Program-made: the position numbers and the translations under genes
In this document: piece by piece, positions 20,801 through 30,361 of the stretch
How positions within the stretch are numbered: the stretch's first letter is position 1
How the letters are laid out: each line of letters begins with the position of its first letter
Source of the DNA: Strigamia acuminata
Lineage: Eukaryota; Arthropoda; Chilopoda; Geophilomorpha; Linotaeniidae
NCBI GenBank assembly: GCA_949358305.1
Contig: OX442314.1
Span: forward strand, 63,249,369 to 63,313,368
Direction: 5' to 3'
Length of the DNA stretch: 64,000 nt
The notes under the pieces: generated by a model
The model's input: only the letters and a program-made list of their open reading frames with translations
The model's database searches: none
What the model was told of the DNA's origin: nothing

Positions 20801-22952
20801 GGATAGCGTCCGTCTTCTTTGGGTTGGGTCGGATAATTCCCTCTTCAACGATATGGCCAAGAACCTCAAGGCTCCTCTTACACAATTCAGTCTTCCCGGC
20901 GTTCATGGTAAAACCGGCGTTGTCGAGGAGCGAGAGCACCTTTTGCAGGTGAACAACATGCTCCTCGAAGGTCTTACTAAAGACAATAATATCGTCAATA
21001 TAGACAAAGACGAATTTGTAGAGGTGTTCAGCCAATGTAAGATTCATGGCGCGTTGCAGGGTGGCCGGCCCGTTGATAGGACCGAAGGGCATACGCGTAT
21101 ATTCGTAGAGTCCCCTGTGGGTGACAAACGCGAGATATCGTTCATCTCCAGGTCGGACTCCTATTTGATGGAACGCTTCCCTTCCGTCGATTATGGAAAA
21201 CCATTTTGCTCCACCAAGATACGCAAAGATGTTGTCGATATCTGGGAGAGGATAGACGTCAGGCAAAGTTTGGGCATTTATCGGCCTAAAGTCCATAGCG
21301 CAGCGCCAGCGCCCGTCCTTCTTCGGGACCACAACCGGCGCTACAGCGCAGTCACTTTTGGAGCGTCTTATTACTCCTTGTGCCATTTTTTGGTCTATAT
21401 AAGCGTCGATAATGTCCTTTTTTGCCGGATTCACCGGACAAACCGGAACATGAATCGGCCTAAAGTCGGGCTTCAAATTCACCTCAAATTGCGTATTATT
21501 GCAGAGCCCCAGCTCCTCACGAAAGATGTGAGCAACTGGTTTCAACGCATCCATTAGATGAGTTATGCGTTTTGGCTCCAACTGATTACACAATTGGTCG
21601 TAGACCCAAGTGAGCTTGGTCGGGTCCCTATTCGGGATATATTGCACAAAATTAATATCATGCTGCCTAGGAGTACTCTCAACACCTTCTGTTATAGGGA
21701 AAGTAGGAGGAGTCTCCACTTCGCCCACGCCGCCCCCCACCACGGGAGAAGCCGTAAGGGCCACCGAAGGGCTTCGAGAAGCCATCTTCACCCTCGCCTT
21801 GCGCAATTTAACTGCCCGACGCAGTTGGCTCAAACACATGGTCCGTTTTCCAGGTTTACGCGTTATTCGCACGATACTCTTGCGTGCCTTTTCACGCCTC
21901 CTGGGGGACCAAATGAATGTCCATTGTTGAGAGTCGGGGTTCCTTCGAGCCAAAACAACCTTCACAATGTGGGGATTGTCCGAATACGGAGGCTCAAACA
22001 ACTCCTCTTCAAATTCACGCTTGCTCAGGAAAACGCAATTTGCTTCACCAATCGGCGGCTTAGTAGCCACAGGCTCCTCTTTCTCAACTGGAGGAGTGTC
22101 CTCGTCTGGCTTTACCTCCTGCTTAACCGAGCTAATGGGTTCCGCTGGGTTTTCCGGTAATTTTACCGGCGGATTCCTCATTCCCGGCAAGTTGTACAGA
22201 GGCGGGCCTCGGACGCAAACACCCTCCGGCAACGAGGGTTGTTCCTTGGTCAGAGGGAAAAGGATCACTGGATCCGAGGCTCGAGCCTGCTCCTCATTCA
22301 GGAAGGGGTGACGCGTTCCATCTCCCAGGAGGAACCAATAGTTATTGCCGTGATCTACGCATAAACCAACGGCCTTACAGAAGTCCAGCCCCAGGAGGAG
22401 TTCCTGCGACCCCTGCGCAATGATGAGACAAGTGAAGCAAACTACCGCCAAGGGGGCTCGGACGGCAATCTGCACACAACCAAAGACGCGTTCAATTTGA
22501 TTTGACGCGGTCCGAATCGTCTCGTCCATTGGAACCATCTCCACTCCAATTTCCTTGGAAAGCCTTTTGAACAGCGGCATAGTCATTATACATGTCTGTG
22601 CTCCGCTATCCATTAGGGCTATAAACTCGATGTTCACCCAAGCTATCTTAACGAAGGGCGCATCGCGGCGACAACGGTCCTGCAACCCGATTATCAGCTT
22701 CGGTTCTTTAGAAGCTAAGAACTCGGGTGGTGACAGCATAATAAAATTTGTCATTTTTGGAGAGCCACCAGCCACAACAGTAGCATCAACTTCTGCTGGT
22801 TTGGGTGGCTCGATCCAATCACTTGGGCCACCTGTAGAAGCAGCCAACGACCGATTTACTTGCGTTTCGGGTCCGCCGCCTTCTCGGACGGGTTGGTCGA
22901 CGGACCCAGGTCGTTTCCCGGAAACTGCCAGGGTTTGAAACAATGTGGACAC
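17823..22952 (-). CDS. pol: Element A pol polyprotein (protease, RT, RNase H, integrase)
   Basis: An open frame of 1709 residues in the -1 frame relative to gag. The GTG at 22952 is only the first start-like codon; translation most likely enters by frameshift near 22913-22919. Order: aspartic protease with DSGA at residue 115; RT at about 490-700 with FVYIDDII near 650; RNase H with LQTDASYSGLG; then about 1000-1125 a basic spacer with five GRP AT-hook cores; zinc-binding HHCC near 1297-1340; integrase core with Asp in IDYFG, Asp in SDNAPTF and Glu in NLAERLNQSLK (about 1364, 1420, 1454). The C-terminus is acidic. RT has MPFGPINGP instead of the common MPFGLxNAP. The catalytic residues I could identify are present. 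Confidence 0.95.
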   Translation of the reverse strand: MSTLFQTLAVSGKRPGSVDQPVREGGGPETQVNRSLAASTGGPSDWIEPPKPAEVDATVVAGGSPKMTNFIMLSPPEFLASKEPKLIIGLQDRCRRDAPFVKIAWVNIEFIALMDSGAQTCIMTMPLFKRLSKEIGVEMVPMDETIRTASNQIERVFGCVQIAVRAPLAVVCFTCLIIAQGSQELLLGLDFCKAVGLCVDHGNNYWFLLGDGTRHPFLNEEQARASDPVILFPLTKEQPSLPEGVCVRGPPLYNLPGMRNPPVKLPENPAEPISSVKQEVKPDEDTPPVEKEEPVATKPPIGEANCVFLSKREFEEELFEPPYSDNPHIVKVVLARRNPDSQQWTFIWSPRRREKARKSIVRITRKPGKRTMCLSQLRRAVKLRKARVKMASRSPSVALTASPVVGGGVGEVETPPTFPITEGVESTPRQHDINFVQYIPNRDPTKLTWVYDQLCNQLEPKRITHLMDALKPVAHIFREELGLCNNTQFEVNLKPDFRPIHVPVCPVNPAKKDIIDAYIDQKMAQGVIRRSKSDCAVAPVVVPKKDGRWRCAMDFRPINAQTLPDVYPLPDIDNIFAYLGGAKWFSIIDGREAFHQIGVRPGDERYLAFVTHRGLYEYTRMPFGPINGPATLQRAMNLTLAEHLYKFVFVYIDDIIVFSKTFEEHVVHLQKVLSLLDNAGFTMNAGKTELCKRSLEVLGHIVEEGIIRPNPKKTDAIQKYPAPTNLKELQRFKGMVGYYASFFPGYSKTCEVFRVLMRKNAPWVWKPEHQAAFEYLKNQISLSTLHRNFPDWTKPYILQTDASYSGLGAVLMQINNDGVRVPIAFASRALNKAEKNYMTTEIECLAAVWAVKRFRAYLELMDFYLESDHKSLMWLFTQREPKGRLARWILSLSEYRFTFLHCSGTKNRVADALSRAPVDPPIELDDEDCPSLDDTCYCAFFDDYRDWPVPKMEELEDLTHLKPSNAKIVRAVTMRRQKRILLARLAGAALGSVDISPVDNNPPKRKRGRPRKHPIAGGPAPVGPTPEKRKRGRPRKHPVVQNPMIDGLVSDDEESVAISLPAGDPPAKRKRGRPRKHPIIEDPVEQLIPEDEESSAVSLPGDVPVKRKRGRPKKVVEKRPVGRPKKAPIIFDRASDSEGSEMSLLSGEPPGDTDSDEFRIPDLPLDLGPATQTRRQLASPTPSVDPELSRHSDHSSDGSFYSLPADHPTIEILPTQKAIKEAQNADEWSKGLISYLSSKSLPPDEEEAEKVKKQAIDMALYRGLLCKFPPTKIGQRAPTRRIYLPQPLRYKYFHCLHFPPTSGHLGIEKTMMQLKTRVFWPGMKKDVTEWIKVCESCQRAKVERRLPYGEMETAKPRRLFRTIYIDYFGKKLKSTGGHCYAFVMVDAASRWVDVRLTERADVSTTIKQLKKFTNRWAYPKTVISDNAPTFRSAKFQARCAEMGMVNKYLSVYHPQGNLAERLNQSLKTCILAYIDEHTRWDRHIGSFILAINSAYQTSLKFSPYMMVTGQEARFPGDVDSDTDDGEPLPPDEAQFLHRYLLRVREEAKKNLEAANLRHKRWYDRKRRPHAFKPGDWVTVKNRTLSSTDKQVSSGFQHRTEGVYLLHRLLGPNTVLLMDENGNISQPIHVADLRHWYQAPEPEPEVPDVASDPEDGESGLEMEDLSPEDQDDISARVAQFQTEIRSICINFAEERCSRIKTSENTAGVVP

Positions 22953-24895
22953 AAAGCAATGCGTTTTTCGATATCACGCATATACCAACGATCCTTGCGA
23001 TTTCGCACCCACTCAGCTCCGGGTGGTAACACTAAATTGGGAGGGCCAGCAGTGTTGGCAAAAGAATGAGCGGAGTGGCCACACAATGCCACCGAGACAC
23101 CCGGAGGAACCTTTGCTTCCGGGGCCTTTGTAGGTACACTCATTACTCGTATCGGCGCCGGGGGTTCACTCCTCAGGGACTGCCCGACGACACTCTGCGC
23201 GTCACCATCCGCCATCGGATAGCCCAAAACCTCGGCCAACGCGACCAATTTTCGCTTATCAAATTGGAGGCGCGGTGGAGGCTTCTCTGTCTTAGCCGGT
23301 TCCATCTTTTTGGACTCCCCAAGCCTAACTTTCCTAGGTTTGGGTACGGGAGCGGGTACCGGGCCCTTTCGAACCCCTTTTTCGTCAAATCTACGGTGTT
23401 GAAGGGCACGCATCTTCAACTCACGATCCGCCGCCTGACCCAGATCTATCGCCCGCGACATGGAATGTACGCCATAGCGGACCATCGTATCGGTGATCTG
23501 CGGCTGCAGCCAATGCTGAGCCAAGTTCCACTGCTGCCGATCCCCTAGCACACCTGTCAATTCAAGGTAACGACTCATTTCACATAGAAACTCTGCCGTA
23601 TCCTCTCCAACTTCCTGACACGCATCTTGTAAGAAGACCGCCGCGTCAGCCTCGGACAGGGAATACACCCTGCGGAAGCGCTCGACAAATTCACCCCATG
23701 TTTTAGGTTTATGACGCAAACGCAGGAACCAATTTAACGGTTTCCCACCCAAGGCCAAAGGAATGAACAAGTCGACATACGCCTCCTCCGATACGCGTGA
23801 CATAACAAAATGTGCACGCAATTTTGCCAGGAATCGCTCAACAGCATTATAAGATAGGTCCGTCTCATCAAACTTCGGCACACTCTCCGATTTCACATGC
23901 GACAAATCATACTGGGGCTGTGGGACCGGTATTGGCGGATAAGTCCGCTGCCGGAGACGCGAATTGACTGAATTTCCGCGCGCAGCAGCTGCCCGATCAA
24001 CACTTGCCGTCGAAGGAAGGCTGACAGCCGAGGATTTGGAACGAATTATGTCCCTCATCACCTCACTGTTGGCATACTCCGACGGAGCGTATCTTTGCGA
24101 GCCCGCTTGGGCTGTCACGTTCGATGGCCTCTCTCGCGGGGGTAGCGGAGGGTTTATATTCTCCGGCGCTCCCCCTTCTCCTGCTAAACCTTGTCTGTCA
24201 AATTCACTCGGCGTCAGGATTCGTGAGCGGACCGGTCTCGGCCCCTGATCCTGCCCAGGAGGAGGCCCGTCGCCAGGCAGAGTGTCATGAGGTCTCTGCT
24301 GAACAGGTGGAATAACCCCCTCCACGGGCTGCACGGTTAAAGCCACAATTTCCTCCCTAACTACATCCCTCATCCCCCCTAGAGTCTCATTCCTCCAATG
24401 TACCAATCTGCAGTCAATATTATGACTAAATTGTTCCATTGTTCGAACAACGCGTTCGTTCAACGCCAGCTCGGCTCGCTGTAAATAACGCAACCAATCT
24501 GGTTCACGTTGGACTTCCTCCCTAGCAACATTATCCTCCGGGCTAGATCTCGGAGGAGCGGTGGGGTTTCTTCGCACCGGGGGAGTCAACACCGCTGACG
24601 CTGAAAAATCCACTCGAGACTCATGCACAGACGAGGAGGTGTCGGGGCGATAGGAGCCATCTGTCGTGGAGGCCCCCATCTCTGCAATTGCAGCACCCTC
24701 GTGTATTTGCGAGTAGGATGGCGGCCGACCATCCCCCGCCAAGGGAACGCCATGCACGGACTTGGGCCTTGGCTGCGAGTCAGACGGGCGCGGCGTACGT
24801 TCGTAAAGCCGCTCACCCGCCCGACGCAACCAGTCGGGCCACAGACTTGTAGAGTCATCACCAAGATGACCTCCTTCCGCCATGATAGACAGCAA
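22856..24895 (-). CDS. gag: Element A gag (679 aa)
   Basis: Structural polyprotein of element A. The N-terminal 330 residues are Pro/Ser/Arg-rich and disordered-looking. About residues 330-500 resemble a retrotransposon capsid domain (VERFLAKLRAHFVMSR, KPLNWFLRLRHKPKTWGEFV). The C-terminal part is basic and has a non-canonical cysteine/histidine cluster (LCGHSAHSF and CPHCFKPW) instead of a CCHC knuckle. The ATG at 24895 lies about 150 nt after the PBS. The last 97 nt overlap pol in another frame and contain the frameshift signal; the stop is TAA at 22856-22858. Confidence 0.9.
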   Translation of the reverse strand: MLSIMAEGGHLGDDSTSLWPDWLRRAGERLYERTPRPSDSQPRPKSVHGVPLAGDGRPPSYSQIHEGAAIAEMGASTTDGSYRPDTSSSVHESRVDFSASAVLTPPVRRNPTAPPRSSPEDNVAREEVQREPDWLRYLQRAELALNERVVRTMEQFSHNIDCRLVHWRNETLGGMRDVVREEIVALTVQPVEGVIPPVQQRPHDTLPGDGPPPGQDQGPRPVRSRILTPSEFDRQGLAGEGGAPENINPPLPPRERPSNVTAQAGSQRYAPSEYANSEVMRDIIRSKSSAVSLPSTASVDRAAAARGNSVNSRLRQRTYPPIPVPQPQYDLSHVKSESVPKFDETDLSYNAVERFLAKLRAHFVMSRVSEEAYVDLFIPLALGGKPLNWFLRLRHKPKTWGEFVERFRRVYSLSEADAAVFLQDACQEVGEDTAEFLCEMSRYLELTGVLGDRQQWNLAQHWLQPQITDTMVRYGVHSMSRAIDLGQAADRELKMRALQHRRFDEKGVRKGPVPAPVPKPRKVRLGESKKMEPAKTEKPPPRLQFDKRKLVALAEVLGYPMADGDAQSVVGQSLRSEPPAPIRVMSVPTKAPEAKVPPGVSVALCGHSAHSFANTAGPPNLVLPPGAEWVRNRKDRWYMRDIEKRIALCPHCFKPWQFPGNDLGPSTNPSEKAADPKRK
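22869..22919 (-). promoter_or_regulatory. -1 ribosomal frameshift signal at gag/pol of element A
   Basis: On the minus strand the heptamer GGGAAAC (22919-22913) sits in the gag frame as G_GGA_AAC, a known type of -1 slippery site. Five nt later GGGTCCG (22907-22901) can pair with CGGACCC (22875-22869), a perfect 7-bp stem just before the gag stop. Slipping gives GGG AAA, which continues straight into pol. Confidence 0.8.
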
Positions 24896-25042
24896 CTATA
24901 GCAGTGACTCAAATGAATGATCTTACTGCTTAAAAAGTAGCGAATAACAACGCCACTTAAACCTTAGTTTTTCCAAAAACAATTGCCAAACCCCACTGCA
25001 AAAGCAGTTTATATGGGCAGCAATTAGAAAAACTCGGAATAC

Positions 25043-25060
25043 TCCCGGGTTTCGGCACCA
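25043..25060 (-). other. Primer-binding site of element A (tRNA-Phe type)
   Basis: The minus strand reads TGGTGCCGAAACCCGGGA two nt after the 5' LTR. This is the complement of the 3' end of animal tRNA-Phe including CCA. Confidence 0.85.
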
Positions 25061-25062
25061 CG

Positions 25063-26223
25063 TGTAATGAATCGCGTTTCCCGTGCGGTTTGGGACGCGT
25101 TTGAAAGACGCCGCGATACAGAAAATCTTGGGAGCCTGGTCCTCGAGACCTGCCCAGCCGTGAGTGCGCGCCTTATGTCGGTAGCACACACTCCAGATCC
25201 CGATCTTTACACGAATATTTATTTTGGCCGGGTATTCCGAGCTACTAAAATGGGGGGACAGAATTTGCTTAGCGGTCACCAGAGTCAAGACCCAACGCGC
25301 GTCCCGCAACGTATCGTGCAGATCACAAGATCACACGAAGTTAAACGAAACACGTAACGTCCCGACTCACAAGCGTCCGCCTCGCTGTCGAAGTGAAGCG
25401 TGAAATGCGTGCTAACGCGTGCGTAACTGGCCTGCACGGTCACTCAAATCTAAACTAAACCTCAAACTAATGCTTAATTAAGCTAAAGCTCGTGGTGAGC
25501 GGCGAAACTAAGCTACGCGCCGAATGCATGAAATAAATAGACACAAAGATTTCAGTTTGAAAGCCAAACAAACTTATCCTGCCTAAATAGCGACGCGTCA
25601 CGGCGCTTAAAACAATACGAAAGGAAGCGGAAAAACAACAGGTTCAAATGGATAAAACCGTGAGTTAACACTAATAAAGATGAGATGAAAACCTAGAGTC
25701 ATGTCTCAGAACTACTAGGTGAAAACAAAGCAGCGAGTGAGCTTTGAAAGTGAGCTAAGACTCTGCCATGAGCACTGGCTCCAAAGAGCACCTACGCGTT
25801 CGGGATACAGAGCTTAACTGAGGGAAAAAAGGGAAAAATAGGGTGAAAGGTAAACTTGGACTCATCCAAGCTCAACCAATCACGGAAGAGTCAAGAGCCA
25901 ATCAGTACAGTCGGTGCATACTAAGTGTATGACTAACGTCGACGCGTACTGACCAGAATAGAAATGCAAATGAGTTCGCATCAAAACAATAAACAGAAAT
26001 AGAAAAACTAGGAAGAGATAAGAGAGAAGTGAGAGAAAGAGAAGAAAGTTAGGAAAGAGTAAGGGATAAGAAAGGAAGAAATGAGGGAAAATGAGGAGAA
26101 TTCGGCTAAACATAAGACAAAATGGAAACAATACAAGGTAGGAACACAATTAGGGTTTATTAGAAACACAACACGGGGGAAACAATGCGTACTACTCGTA
26201 CGCGTGAACACCGGACCGTGACA
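25063..26223 (-). repeat. 5' LTR of element A
   Basis: 1161 bp, same length as the 3' LTR at 12885-14045 and identical in the segments I compared. It is the expected promoter of element A; no TATA box was assigned with confidence. Confidence 0.95.
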
Positions 26224-26675
26224 CGGTGATTTTTAAAAGAAATTGGTGATTTTAAAAAGAAATCTCTGATTTTTAAAAGAAATCGGTGATTTTTAAAAGA
26301 AATCGGTGATTTTTAAAAGAAATCGGTGATTTTTAAAAGAAATCGGTGATTTTTAAAAGAAATCGGTGATTTTTAAAAGAAATCGGTGATTTTTAAAAGA
26401 AATCGGTGATTTTTAAAAGAAATCGGTAATTTTTAAAAGAAATCGGTGATTTTTAAAAGAAATCGGTGATTTTTAAAAGAAATCGGTGATTTTTAAAAGA
26501 AATCGGTGATTTTTAAAAGAAATCGGTGATTTTTAAAAGAAATCTCTGATTTTTAAGAGAAATCGATGATTTTTAAAAGAAATTGGTGATTTTTAAACGA
26601 GATCTCTGATTTTTAAAAGAAATTGGTGATTTTTAAAAGAAATTGGTGATTTTTAAAAAGGAAATTGGTGATTTT
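26224..26675. repeat. 20-bp satellite, right part
   Basis: Continuation of the GGTGATTTTTAAAAGAAATC array after element A, about 22 copies, becoming degenerate to the right. Confidence 0.95.
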
Positions 26676-26835
26676 TAAAAAGAAAATGAGTAATTTGTAA
26701 AAATAAAATGAGTAATTTGTAAACAGAAAATCAGTAATTTGTAAAAAGAAAATCAGTAATTTGTAAAAAGAAAATCAGTAATTTGTAAAAAGAAAATCAG
26801 TAATTTGTAAAAAGAAAATCAATGATTTTTGCCTA
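26676..26835. repeat. 22-bp tandem repeat
   Basis: About seven copies of a 22-bp unit containing AGTAATTTGTAAAAAGAAAA. It appears to be a diverged, lengthened form of the adjoining 20-bp satellite. Confidence 0.85.
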
Positions 26836-27302
26836 TTTTTTAAAGTCCATGCTTTTTACAAAAATCCCCTATGTTTGGAAAACCCAGTAATTAGCATATT
26901 TCTGCATTTTTAGTGGTTGGCACCAGAAGTGAAAATAATAATTTAAAATAAGTTTTCACTTATTTAACGTTAAGGTTATGTTATCAAACAGTGATGTTGT
27001 GCTGTTGTGCTGTTGAGCAAGGATTTTTTTGAAAACCTACGTGTAGGGTTGCTTTTCTTGATTTTTGTAATTTTCAGCCATCTTGATTTCCACATAGTGT
27101 GATAAAAGCACGTTTTTTTTCGTTTGTTATTTAACAACTAATATTTAGCACTTAACAATGACATGTTTAAATGTCTCAAGGACATTGCAAGGGAGAATTG
27201 CAACATTTTGGCCACATTTGAGCGCTCAAATGCTGACGTTGGACATAAATGTTCTGTCGTGCTTTTTCCGTGTTGTTTGTCACAGCAGAAACAGAAAGTT
27301 GA
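26836..27302. other. Intergenic DNA, nothing recognised
   Basis: AT-rich sequence without a recognisable gene or repeat. Confidence 0.4.
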
Positions 27303-27306
27303 TTAA

Positions 27307-27903
27307 CCCTCAGATGGCCAACCCTATACCAATTTTGGGACAACACTCTTCTTGAATAGGAAAACTTTTTTTTGGTTGAAGATAATTTTCTGAAAATTTC
27401 TGACTATGTTCACACAACGATAATGTTTGTTTCCAAAAAAATTTGGAGTGTTCTGTACATTATTTATTTATTTATTCATCTTTGAAAATTTTGCCCCTTA
27501 GAAATTCCAGCTTAAATTTAAGTTGGCTTCTCCCAATCTTATAAAAGCGCTTCTACTTAGTGCTTCCAATTTTTATCAGCAGACACCGTATGGCGCTAGT
27601 AGTCCAACACATGTGATTATGGTGATGATTACGGTTCTATTTCTGGGTAAAATATACATTTAAAATTAAATTTTTTTGGATAAATTTAACTTTTTCAGTT
27701 AAAATAAAATTTTTTAGGATAAATTAAACTTTTTCACTTCAAATTAATTTTCTTGGCTCAATGACAGTAGCGCCAAGTGCGACAATTTTTCGCACTACCC
27801 TAACAGCGCTTAAGCTAACGGCCTTCCGGATTTAATTATTTTGTCCCAAATTTGGTGCATTATGGCACCAAAGTGTCGTCTTTGGAGGTTGGCCATCTGA
27901 GGG
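27307..27903. mobile_element. piggyBac-like MITE (597 bp)
   Basis: Perfect inverted termini CCCTCAGATGGCCAACC at 27307-27323 and 27887-27903, each flanked by TTAA (27303-27306 and 27904-27907). TTAA duplication with CCC ends is the piggyBac signature. There is no transposase. The interior shares several stretches (for example CTTGAATAGGAAAA) with the element at 34431-34884. Confidence 0.85.
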
Positions 27904-27907
27904 TTAA

Positions 27908-29068
27908 ATATTTGAAATTGCAAAACAGAACTTGACACAATTGTGCACGTGCAACAGTTGGATTTTAGGGAAATTTTCAGTCATTCAAAGTTGAAATCCG
28001 ATATACTCGATTTCTGAAAATCAAGGAAATCAAGATTTCAGAAATCCTTTTAAGGTTGAATGCAACTAATGTTTTATCAAATGATGATAAAAATGTTGGA
28101 TTTTGATTCAATTCTATTCTTTTATTTCTATTAATTAATGTATCTTGATATGATATGGATTGCCACTTTTCGATTTTATATTTATTTTGATGTAATAACA
28201 TATTTGTCGTCATATTATCGATTGTTTGTGCACGGAGCATGATTTATTGTTATTTTTCGTATCTTTTAGCTTTAAGTACCAAGCTATGATTATCCTACTA
28301 AATTTTCTGTTGTTAATACTTGACACTAGAGTGTCATCTGTATCACTGTATATTTCAAAACGGCAGCCACCACTAGCAGAAGCTGCCTTGCTATGTTTTG
28401 GATACATTATGTAAGTTTCCAGTTCATTAAATGTTTTATATATTTTATTTATTGTGTTTAAATAGCTTTGCGCGTTTCCTATAAGTGCATAAGCGTGCCT
28501 ACATCGCCTAGAATCGTCTCGTACACATCTGTACGAAACCGTATCGTCGACATTACGTTTGCCGATATTCGGTTGATTAGTAATTATATTTCAATGTATT
28601 GTTTGCATTTTATATGGTTATGTTGATTTCTGATAATTTATTACTCACTGAGTATTATGCACTTGTTATTCTATTGTAATGCACTAAGCACCTTGCTTTC
28701 ACTAGCATTTAGTATTTAATTTGATGTTCATTCTTAACGCCAGATGGCGTTTATGTTCACACTTGATTCCAAGATGGCGACGAACAGTCGCATTTGTGTT
28801 TACTCATCCAATTTTGGATTCCTATGTAAGTTCATTGCTTTTCAATTAAATTTTATTATTTTATAAGCGTTTTGCTTCTTTGGCACGTCTATTATAAGTG
28901 TCAAGTGTTTTCGAGCGAATTATTAGCGCCATTCTCGTGCACGTCGTGCAGACGTCGCCTCGTTTAGCGGCAAAGTGCGCCCGGGTCGGTCGCTGCCATT
29001 GCCGCTATTTTCTCGTCGTTTCTTTTGTTTGCACGACTATTTCGTGCCCGTTTTCCACCTCTGCTACA
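27908..29068. other. AT-rich DNA ending in the 5' LTR of copia A
   Basis: No gene recognised. The 3' part must be the 5' LTR of copia A, because it ends CTGCTACA two nt before a clear primer-binding site. I could not place the LTR start because the matching 3' LTR is not in the window. Confidence 0.45.
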
Positions 29069-29070
29069 GT

Positions 29071-29088
29071 TGGTAGCAGAGGATGGTT
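29071..29088 (+). other. Primer-binding site of copia A (initiator tRNA-Met)
   Basis: TGGTAGCAGAGGATGGTT is the complement of the 3' end of animal initiator tRNA-Met including CCA. The same site, on the other strand, occurs in copia B. Confidence 0.85.
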
Positions 29089-30361
29089 CTGCTTTCCAGC
29101 GCAGCACGCAATTTCCACTAATTTTATCGTTTATTATCGCGAATTTTGCGATTTTCGACGATAACTTTTATTTTCAGGTCTTGACGAATTTCCACGACGA
29201 TTTCAGACGTTTTCCCAACGTTTCCAGACGTGGATCAGCGTTTGGACACACGGAACGTCCACGTTTTCGCCGATAATCGGGAAATTCTCGCGTTTTTCGA
29301 CGGATTTTCCGAGGTTTTCTTGTATTTTTTCAGATTTTTTTATTTCCGTCACGCTTACGTGGAGTAATCAACGAGAAACGGATCGAATCCGCTGTATTGC
29401 ACCCCGGCGTGCTTACAGTATCGCCGATTTGTTGTATTTCAACGATTTTGGACGTTTTCCCTCGTTAACCTTCCCATAGCCATGGTGGGTCAAAAAAATT
29501 ACAGAAGTGGAAAAATCACTGTAATTCTTTTTTTCTGATAATTAATTAATGAGGTTAACTTTTATTCCTCAAAAACATTTTTTTCTTATTTTATAATGTC
29601 TAAATACAAATAGTTTTTCAATTATTATTAAGATAATTTAATATTTATAACATAAAACACCCTTAATAAGAGCGTCGTACACTGCTTTGCCATCTGTTTG
29701 CACTAGGTGGCGTATTGAAATTAGTCCTAAAACATGTGCTTTTACCAGGAAAAATGCGATTGCACCAGGAAAAATATGATTCTGCACATGCGCAGAAGCA
29801 TTTTAAAAGAAGGCCGATTTGACCAACCACAGCTAGCAATGGTGAAAACTAGGCTTGGCTATGTGAAGGTTAATTCGAAAAGAATTCAAAGGATTTGAAT
29901 TTGCGCTTTTCGGTGGTTTTTCTATAAAATCACTCCGTGTTCTCTTATCGCACGAGGTTGTGAATTTATTCACAACTGATTCGTCTATTTCTCCTTATTT
30001 TCGAAATTTCATTGTTAATTTTAAGTATTTTTGGTTGGGTCCTTTAGAATCCACTTTGCCCTTTTGTCTAGTCAGGCAAGCAAAGTGTGTATTCTCAGTT
30101 AAGGCTATCTCAGCGCCACCTAACGTTTTCCCGGTTTGCAAAGGGCGTTAGGGAGATACTTAACTGAGGTTATTTGTGCCAATTATAGCATAGGCATCCC
30201 CGTCTTGGTTTCCGCATTGACAGTGCTTCGTTTAAAGTGCTACGTTACAAGTGCACCGAACTTTAGTGCATCGGCAATAGTGCTTCAATCTACGACATCG
30301 CATTTGCCAGTGCCATTTCCAATTCCACGGTATTCCTCGCGTGTGTGTTTTGACTTGAAAA
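29089..30361 (+). other. Long leader of copia A
   Basis: About 1.27 kb between PBS and gag without a convincing ORF. It contains a strong composite hairpin at 30094-30168. Confidence 0.5.
30094..30168 (+). other. Composite RNA hairpin in the copia A leader
   Basis: CTCAGTTAAG (30094-30103) pairs with CTTAACTGAG (30159-30168); inside it TATCTC pairs with GAGATA and CTAACG with CGTTAG, around a loop of about 20 nt. It lies about 190 nt before the gag ATG. Confidence 0.6.

Larger units (their letters stand above)
12885..26223 (-). mobile_element. Element A: full-length Ty3-type LTR retrotransposon, 13,339 bp
   Basis: Complete element on the minus strand: 5' LTR 26223-25063, PBS, gag, pol, a 1.4-kb gap, a third ORF, PPT, and 3' LTR 14045-12885. 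Both LTRs are 1161 bp, begin TG and end CA in element orientation, and I saw no difference in the lines I compared. A CGGT duplication flanks the insertion (12881-12884 and 26224-26227). Domain order protease-RT-RNase H-integrase puts it with Ty3. It is unusually long, and gag and pol are open apart from the expected frameshift, so insertion looks recent and the copy may be active. Confidence 0.95.

Noticed and set aside
20514-21557. 347-aa plus-strand ORF
   Set aside because: Antisense to the RT region of element A pol; no recognisable domain of its own.
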